Part shown: in pieces, positions 12,514 to 17,216 of the stretch | Position numbering within the stretch: position 1 is the first letter of the stretch | Layout of the letters: the number at the start of each line of letters is the position of its first letter | Assembly: GCA_947307005.1 (NCBI GenBank) | Contig: CAMZHY010000018.1 | Span: 1-17,216 of the forward strand | DNA: 17,216 bases | Reading direction: 5' to 3' | DNA from: an uncultured Planctomycetaceae bacterium | GTDB taxonomy: Bacteria; Planctomycetota; Planctomycetia; Pirellulales; Thermoguttaceae | Notes under the pieces: generated by a model | Databases searched by the model: none | Told to the model about the DNA's origin: nothing | What the model saw: the letters and a program-made list of their open reading frames with translations, nothing else | Made by a program: the position numbers and the translations under genes

Positions 12514-15363
12514 TTACGAATTCTTTCCGATTTTTTCCAGAATCGCCGCCGCCAGTAATTTTGCATTCGTATCATCCCCTTCGGCGGCGCGGCGCAACCA
12601 CTTGACCGCTTCTTCCAAATTCTGTTCGACGCCCTCGCCGCTGTCATAACGAAAGCCAAGCGCGCACATAGCCTTCTCGTCGCCGGCTTCCGCCGCGCGG
12701 CGCAACCACTTGACCGATTCTTCCGAATTCTCTTCGACGCCATCGCCCGTTTCATAACAAGAGCTAAGTTTGAACATCGCGGCGGAATTGCCCGCCTCTG
12801 CGGCTTGGCGATACCATTCGATCGCTTCTTTCATATTCCGCTCGACGCCGACTCCTTCTTCATAGCTTTCGCCAAGGTGGAACATTGCTCTTGATTGACC
12901 CGCGTCCGCCGCTCGGCGCAACCACTTGACCGCTTCTTCCAAATCTTGTTCGACGCCCTCGCCGTTGCGATAGGATGCGCCAACGATGAACATCGCCTCT
13001 GAATTGCCGACTTCCGCCGATCGACGAAACCATTTGAACGCTTCTTCCTTATTCTCCTCGACCCCGTCGCCTTCATAATAGCAAACGCCAAGGAAGTACG
13101 CCGCATGCGATTCGTCGGCCTCTGCGGCGCGGCGAAACCATTTGACCGCTTCTTCCTTATTCTGTTCGACGCCGTCGCCGTCGTGATAACAAGCGCCGAT
13201 TCTGCCCATCGCCTCTAGATCGCCGGCGTCTGCGGCTCGACGATACCATTTGAACGCTTCCTTCATATTCCGCTTGACGCCGACGCCGTGTTGATAACAG
13301 AACCCAAGCGTGCGCATCGCCTCTGGATTGTCCGACTTCGCAGCCGCTTCAAACGTCTTTTCAAAGTCCGCCTCCTCCATGACGCATTCGCCAAGGACAG
13401 CCTTCGCGGCCGATTCCCCCGCGTCTGCGGCTCGCCGCCACCATTTGTTTGCTTCTCCCTCATTCTGTTCCACGCCAACGCCTTCGTTATAACAAAGAGC
13501 GACGGCTATCAGCGCGTCCGTTTCGCCGCCTTCAGCCGCTTGGAGATACCATTCAAACGCTTCTTCCTTGTCCTCCTCGACGCCGTCGCCTTTGTAATAA
13601 CAAGCGCCAAGGTTGTACATTGCGCCCAAATTGCCGGCTTCCGCCGCCCCGCGAAACCACCTGACCGCTTCTTCCAAGTTCCGTTCGACGCCGTCGCCTC
13701 TGTCATAACAAACGCCAAGATCGAACATCGCGTCCGAATCGCCCGCCTCCGCCGCCTGGCGAAACCACCTAACCGCTTCTTCCATGTTCCGTTCAACGTC
13801 GTCGCCGTTTCTATAAATCTCGCCAAGCTTGAACGCCGCGCGGGAATCGCCCGACTCTGCCGCCCGGCGATACCATTCGATCGCTTCCGTAACGCTCCGT
13901 TTGACGCCCATGCCGCCGCCGTAACAAGAAGCAAGGTTGAACATCGCGTCCGGATAGCCCGCCTCCGCCGCCTGGCGCCATAACTTGACAGCCTTTTTCT
14001 TATTCTTCCAGACGCCGTCGCCTGTGAAATAGAAATGACCAAGGGCGAACTTCCCCTTCGAATCGCCTGCCTCCGCCGCTTGGCGATACCACTTGACCGC
14101 TTCTTTTATATCCCGCTCGACGACTTCGCCGGTTCTGTAACAATCGCCAAGTTCGGTCATCGCTTGCGTTACGCCAGCCTTCGCCGCTCGGCGCCACAGA
14201 TCGAGCGCTTCTTCGTAATTCTGTTCGACGCCGACGCCGTTGAAACAACACCCGCCAAGATTAAACATCGCCCCTGAATTGCCCGCATCCGCGCCCTTGC
14301 GATACCATCTGGCGGCTTCTTCCTTGTCCTCCTCGACTCCCAAGCCGTTTTCATAACGAACGCCGAGGTTGACCATCGCGTTAGAATCGCCCGCCTCCGC
14401 CGCAAGACGATACCAGCGGATCGCTTGTCCGATATCCCGCGCGGCGTCGTAATGGGCGCCAAGTTTAAACATCGCGTCGGGATCGCCCGCCTCCGCCTCT
14501 TGACGAAGCCGTTTGACCTCTTCTTCCGAGTTCTCCCCGACTCCGTCGCCGTCTTCATAACGAACGCCGACTTTGATCATCGAACTGGAACCGTCCGTCT
14601 CCGCCGCAAGCCGACGCCATTTGTTCGCTTCCGCCATGTCCCGCTCAACCCCTTCGCCATGGGCGTAACACGAGTCAAGAGCGTTCATCGCGGGTACGAC
14701 GCCCGCTTCAGCCGCGTGGCGAAACAGCTTGACCGCTTCTTCCTTATTCTGCTCGACGCCGTAGCCGTTGAAGTAACAGGCGCCAAGGTTGAAAGTCGCG
14801 ACGGAATTATCTTTATCCGCCCCTCGTCGATACCAAAGAACAGCTTCTTCCCAACTTTGCTCGACGCCGTCGCCATTAGCGTAACAATTGCCGAGGCAAT
14901 ACATTGCGTCCGAATCGCCAGCGTCCGCCGCTCGCCGAAACCATTTAAACGCTTCTTCCCAATTCTGCTCGACGCCCTCGCCGTATTTAAAACAATTGCC
15001 GAGGTTGTACATCGCTATCGAAGAGTCGAACTCCGCCGCTTGGCGATACCATTTGACCGCTTCTTCATCATCCTCCTCGACTCCATAACCATTTGCATAA
15101 GAATAACCGAGGTCGACCATTGCCGAAGGGGAACCAGCCTCCGCCGCTTGACGATACCACTTGACCGCTTCTTCCTTGTTCTCCTCGACTCCATTGCCGT
15201 TGAAATAACGAACGCCAAGGTTGCGCATAGCGTCGGGATCGCCCGCCTCCGCAAGTTGGCGAAGTCGCTCGACCTCCTCTTCTGGGGTCGGCTCGGCGAC
15301 GCCGTCTAATTCGTAGCATCGAGCAAAGTCGTTCATCGCGCTGGAATCGTCTGAAGTTGACAT
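12514..15363 (-). CDS. SLR-H: large Sel1-like repeat protein, 949 aa, probable fusion
   Basis: The largest protein here. Residues 1-37 (MSTSDDSSAMNDFARCYELD) are the N-terminal unit, 38-926 hold 25 repeats, and 927-949 form the cap ending ILEKIGKNS. Two repeats are short: repeat 8 (290-321, 32 residues) and repeat 18 (646-674, 29 residues, loop replaced by MEEADFEKTFEAA). Repeat 7 (254-289) reads like an N-terminal unit: DGSSSMIKVGVRYEDGDG and then EEEVKRLRQEAEAGDPDAM closely repeats the start of the same protein (DDSSAM, EEEVERLRQLAEAGDPDAM). From there the order matches F, so H looks like a G-like gene joined to an F-like gene. The ATG at 15361-15363 follows GGAGGA (15370-15375) by 6 nt. 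Cys before Tyr, or at the matching position, occurs in 15 of 25 repeats. Confidence 0.93.
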   Translation of the reverse strand: MSTSDDSSAMNDFARCYELDGVAEPTPEEEVERLRQLAEAGDPDAMRNLGVRYFNGNGVEENKEEAVKWYRQAAEAGSPSAMVDLGYSYANGYGVEEDDEEAVKWYRQAAEFDSSIAMYNLGNCFKYGEGVEQNWEEAFKWFRRAADAGDSDAMYCLGNCYANGDGVEQSWEEAVLWYRRGADKDNSVATFNLGACYFNGYGVEQNKEEAVKLFRHAAEAGVVPAMNALDSCYAHGEGVERDMAEANKWRRLAAETDGSSSMIKVGVRYEDGDGVGENSEEEVKRLRQEAEAGDPDAMFKLGAHYDAARDIGQAIRWYRLAAEAGDSNAMVNLGVRYENGLGVEEDKEEAARWYRKGADAGNSGAMFNLGGCCFNGVGVEQNYEEALDLWRRAAKAGVTQAMTELGDCYRTGEVVERDIKEAVKWYRQAAEAGDSKGKFALGHFYFTGDGVWKNKKKAVKLWRQAAEAGYPDAMFNLASCYGGGMGVKRSVTEAIEWYRRAAESGDSRAAFKLGEIYRNGDDVERNMEEAVRWFRQAAEAGDSDAMFDLGVCYDRGDGVERNLEEAVRWFRGAAEAGNLGAMYNLGACYYKGDGVEEDKEEAFEWYLQAAEGGETDALIAVALCYNEGVGVEQNEGEANKWWRRAADAGESAAKAVLGECVMEEADFEKTFEAAAKSDNPEAMRTLGFCYQHGVGVKRNMKEAFKWYRRAADAGDLEAMGRIGACYHDGDGVEQNKEEAVKWFRRAAEADESHAAYFLGVCYYEGDGVEENKEEAFKWFRRSAEVGNSEAMFIVGASYRNGEGVEQDLEEAVKWLRRAADAGQSRAMFHLGESYEEGVGVERNMKEAIEWYRQAAEAGNSAAMFKLSSCYETGDGVEENSEESVKWLRRAAEAGDEKAMCALGFRYDSGEGVEQNLEEAVKWLRRAAEGDDTNAKLLAAAILEKIGKNS
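13753..14292 (-). repeat. Five-repeat block of SLR-H shared with SLR-F
   Basis: Repeats 10-14 of H align in order with repeats 4-8 of F (9634-10185). Shared features include FNGVGVEQN, ELGDCYR, GDSK, AVKLWRQAAEAGY and AAESGDSRAAFKLG. Because individual markers keep their order, this reflects common descent or transfer of the whole block rather than the general repeat consensus. Confidence 0.75.
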
Positions 15364-15472
15364 TGATCGTCCTCCAATCAAAGTGCAAAAATAATTATTA
15401 AACGTCGCGGTCAAATCGCCGAACCCGTCGAGTCGGCGGAATCACGTTCGATTTCATTGCCGTCGCCCTATT
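15364..15472 (-). promoter_or_regulatory. 5' leader of SLR-H: frameshifted vestigial repeat
   Basis: The half next to the gene is in the H frame (GDLTATFNNYFC, then IGGRS), while the distal half reads DGNEIERDSADSTG in another frame. Together they form one Sel1 repeat broken by a frameshift. The GGAGGACGATCA start signal is identical to that of C. Confidence 0.6.
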
Positions 15473-15473
15473 C

Positions 15474-15510
15474 TTACAGTGGCGCGACGACCTTCGCTTT
15501 TTAAAAAAAC
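15474..15510 (-). promoter_or_regulatory. Conserved upstream box of SLR-H
   Basis: Minus-strand CGTCGTCGCGCCACTGTAAG with a T-run and AAAGCGAAGG upstream, in the same position relative to the gene as in C, F and G (about 110-147 bp before the ATG). Confidence 0.5.
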
Positions 15511-15689
15511 AATTAAAAATCCAAAAAATAACCAATCAAACGGACTTGCTTCCAAACATCGCAAAAAGGCGCGAGCTTTTTCGTCCGTGAAAATTGACTG
15601 ACACAAAGCGACGCGGTTCGACGGTTTGCGATATTTTGATTTACTAACAGGCAATTATAACGCAATTTGAGGGAACTTTCAACACGCTC
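15511..15689. other. Gap between the pseudogene and the SLR-H box
   Basis: Nothing that I can identify. It would be the 3' flank of the dead gene and the distal upstream region of H. CAATCAAACGGACTTG near 15532 resembles CGATTCAAATCGACTTG upstream of F, so the upstream homology extends past the box. Confidence 0.35.
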
Positions 15690-15923
15690 TCATGGTTCCT
15701 CTCCGAACCGTTCCTACGCCGCCGTCGCCATTTGCATCCCTTCAGAAGACGTCTTTCGTCACAACTTCAAGGTTTCCTCCAAATTGCGCTCGACAAAAAC
15801 GCCGATTTCGCAACCCTCGGCAAGGTTGGGCGTCGCGCTTAAACTCGAAAACTCTTTATCGTTGCGATAACACTTAACAGCGTCTTCTAATTTCCGTCCG
15901 TCGACAACGCGACGATTGAGCAT
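15690..15923 (-). pseudogene. Decayed Sel1-like repeat gene remnant
   Basis: Reading one minus-strand frame from 15923 to the TGA at 15690-15692 gives DGRKLEDAVKCYR, ATPNLAEGCEIG, VFVERNLEETLKL, a stop (15759-15761), RKTSSEGMQMATAA, a second stop (15714-15716) and ERFGEEP. The order (helix, FNLGxCY-like segment, GVERNLEEA motif, ALERLGE cap) is that of the last one to two repeats of this family. Two in-frame stops and substitutions in the core (GDG replaced by GVF) show it is dead. Upstream of 15923 I find no more homology and no Shine-Dalgarno site. It lies between I and H, so an entire gene once stood here. Confidence 0.75.
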
Positions 15924-16008
15924 AAACGCAACGCGGAAACGACCATGGACTATCGGTCCGCGACGTTCCCGCGTTTTACAAACTAATCCGTCTATGGGAA
16001 CGAGGGCG

Positions 16009-16464
16009 TTAGCGCTTCGATTCGAACGATTTCAGCGCCTCTAACGCCTCTCTATCCCCGGCTGCGGCGGCTCGACGAAACCATTTGACCGCCTCTCCCG
16101 CGTTCTGCACGACGCCCTCGCCCAGGACGTACAAAGAGCCTAGAAAGCTCATCGCACCCACATGACCGGACTCCGCCGCTTGGCGAATCCACTTCGCCGC
16201 TTCAACGGCGTTCCCGCTGTTGGAATACCAACCGCCGAGCGTGTACATCGCGCCCGAAATTCCAGCGCCCGCCGCCCGGCGCATCCAATGGATTGCTTCC
16301 GTTTGGTTCCGCTGAACGCCGGCTCCATGGAAATAACATTGGGCAAGGTTGTACATCGCCGTCGAATCGCCAGCTTCCGCAGCTTGGCGCCATTCCTTAA
16401 CCGCTTGCTCGTCTATTAGTTCCCTAGCGCATCCGTATAAATGGCAATATTCGTAAGAAGCCAT
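16009..16464 (-). CDS. SLR-I: short Sel1-like repeat protein, 151 aa
   Basis: The smallest complete member. Its N-terminus (MASYEYCHLYGCARELIDEQ) is unlike the MSTS/MSS starts of the siblings. Three repeats follow: 29-64 (regular), 65-96 (32 residues, GWYSNSGNAVEAAKW, missing the GxGVxxN loop) and 97-132 (regular), then a cap ending EALKSFESKR. Three repeats is near the lower limit for a stable solenoid, so it may work as part of a complex or be a gene in decline. The ATG at 16462-16464 is preceded by GGAGGA (16473-16478) with an 8-nt spacer. It has its own conserved upstream box and a second orphan box further out. The reading frame is intact and codon use looks like that of its neighbours. 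Confidence 0.9.
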   Translation of the reverse strand: MASYEYCHLYGCARELIDEQAVKEWRQAAEAGDSTAMYNLAQCYFHGAGVQRNQTEAIHWMRRAAGAGISGAMYTLGGWYSNSGNAVEAAKWIRQAAESGHVGAMSFLGSLYVLGEGVVQNAGEAVKWFRRAAAAGDREALEALKSFESKR

Positions 16465-16598
16465 GTTGTTCGTCCTCCGCTTAATGTTACAAAAACCAAA
16501 GTGATAGCGTCGCGAGCCAATCGTCAGATTCAGCCCTTTGGCGAGCCGTTTCGTCGTTTCGGCAAAAGATCGCTTGATTTCTTCGCCGTCGCTCTACC
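16465..16598 (-). promoter_or_regulatory. 5' leader of SLR-I: vestigial repeat, least deleted
   Basis: One frame reads DGEEIKRSFAETTKRLAKGL, which keeps the helix between DGVE and the next repeat that the other leaders have lost. The GDLTATFN part has diverged by a frame change. GGAGGA at 16473-16478 sets the start. Confidence 0.5.
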
Positions 16599-16599
16599 C

Positions 16600-16635
16600 A
16601 TACAGTGGCGCGACGACCTTCGCTTTTTTAAAAAA
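16600..16635 (-). promoter_or_regulatory. Conserved upstream box of SLR-I
   Basis: Minus-strand CGTCGTCGCGCCACTGTATG with a T-run upstream, essentially the same core as in C. It is about 136-172 bp before the ATG. Confidence 0.5.
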
Positions 16636-16746
16636 TCTCCCCAAATTTTAAAAATGTCGTTCAAGGCGCTTCCATGGGAGATTATCTTCGAAGTTAGGCG
16701 CAACCCAGAGAACGTTTCGTTCTCAATCGTCGCGCTTGCTCTATTG

Positions 16747-16783
16747 ACACAGTGGCGCCCCCAGCGCTCGTTTTCTAAAAAAA
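16747..16783 (-). promoter_or_regulatory. Orphan copy of the upstream box
   Basis: GGGGGCGCCACTGTGTC with TTTTTTTAGAAAACGAGC upstream is a degenerate second copy of the box about 150 bp beyond that of I. The sequence downstream of it reads TIENETFSG in one frame, a faint echo of the leader motif EIERESAD. It probably marks a gene whose body was deleted. Confidence 0.4.
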
Positions 16784-17148
16784 CGTCTAAAATATCAAAA
16801 AAAATCCTAAGCGCTCTGTTCTCAAGGAACGTCGGAACGCGCGCGCATTATGTCCTTCAAAAATCATAAGAAACGCGTCGCGATTCGTTAAAAACGACGT
16901 TTCAGATCGCGTCGGAACGGTCGATAGAGATCGGAAAATTTTATCCGCGAAATCTGCTCGAATCCCGTCGAAAGAACGCGCAATCCGTAAGCGCGGCGAC
17001 GCGGAACGCCCGCCGAACGCGAACGACTTTCAGCCGCCGCCGCTAGGAGAAAAACGCAATTCGCGTCGTAGGGACGCGGAGACGGCGCCGCGTCTATGTT
17101 TTACGGTCCGATCGCGTAACGACGGAATGAAATTAACGCTCGGCGCCG
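16784..17148. other. Gap between SLR-J and the orphan box
   Basis: No gene is recognised. A perfect 7-bp hairpin (GACGCGG 17073-17079 with CCGCGTC 17088-17094, 8-nt loop) lies about 55-76 nt past the stop of J and is probably its 3' structure; no T-run follows. The rest shows nothing I can name. Confidence 0.45.
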
Positions 17149-17216
17149 TCAGAGTTTCTCGCCGAGCCGTTCCAGCGCCGCTTTCGCCTCTTCCACATCT
17201 TCGGCGGCGGCTCGGC
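17149..17216 (-). CDS. SLR-J: C-terminal end of another Sel1-like repeat protein (partial)
   Basis: Only the last 21 codons and the TGA stop (17149-17151) are in the window; the gene runs off the right edge. It encodes RAAAEDVEEAKAALERL then GEKL, identical to the cap of E. Over 72 bases (17145-17216 against 8331-8402) there is one difference, while the sequence just beyond the stop is quite different. The array therefore continues outside the window. Confidence 0.85.
   Translation of the reverse strand, partial: RAAAEDVEEAKAALERLGEKL

Noticed and set aside
94..16464. Regular repeats that might suggest a CRISPR array or satellite DNA
   Set aside because: The 108-bp period is coding (36 residues), units diverge at third positions, and there are no constant short repeats with unique spacers.
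94..17216. Mobile element or phage origin of the array
   Set aside because: No transposase, integrase, terminal inverted repeats, target duplications or phage genes are visible. Recombination between repeats explains the duplications.

Overview
This window is one continuous tandem family of Sel1-like repeat (SLR) genes, all read from the minus strand. It holds nine complete genes, the 3' end of a tenth at the right edge, and one decayed copy. I label them A to J from left to right; transcription runs right to left, J to A. I see no gene of any other kind: no tRNA, rRNA, transposase, integrase or plus-strand gene. The organism is a bacterium with strong Shine-Dalgarno sites, G/C-rich coding and A/T-rich gaps. 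The sequence does not fix its phylum. Large SLR families of this type would fit a Planctomycetota-like or other environmental or gut lineage, but that is a guess.

Proteins. Each protein is a short acidic N-terminal segment, often starting MSTS or MSS, then a run of almost exact 36-residue repeats (108 bp each; consensus AEAGDsdAMfNLGvCY, xxGxGVErn, leEAvKWYRRA), then a short C-terminal cap such as AALERLGEKL. I count 13 repeats in A, 11 in B, 10 in C, 15 in D, 7 in E, 10 in F, 8 in G, 25 in H and 3 in I. These totals include shortened or degenerate units. No signal peptide, membrane segment or second domain is visible, so they look like soluble cytoplasmic helix-helix solenoids that bind other proteins. 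Partners and pathway cannot be read from the sequence.

Layout. A 94-1647; B 1927-3378; C 4354-5592; D 5950-7764; E 8335-9243; F 9337-10620; G 10999-12033; H 12514-15363; pseudogene 15690-15923; I 16009-16464; J 17149 to the edge. Most genes are separate units with their own conserved upstream box, a leader of about 100 bp, a Shine-Dalgarno site and a 3' hairpin. F and E are only 93 bp apart and are probably co-transcribed.

Main observation. The untranslated leaders are themselves decayed Sel1 repeats, and the Shine-Dalgarno sequence lies where the glycine codons of a GxGV motif would be. Together with an apparent gene fusion (H), an apparent gene split (F/E), a pseudogene, an orphan upstream box and near-identical internal duplications, this suggests a locus where repeat recombination makes, fuses, splits and loses genes. 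Two further signals stand out: a second upstream class with a consensus-like promoter near B, and a strong intrinsic terminator just after a promoter-like element between E and D, which could be a small RNA or an attenuator.
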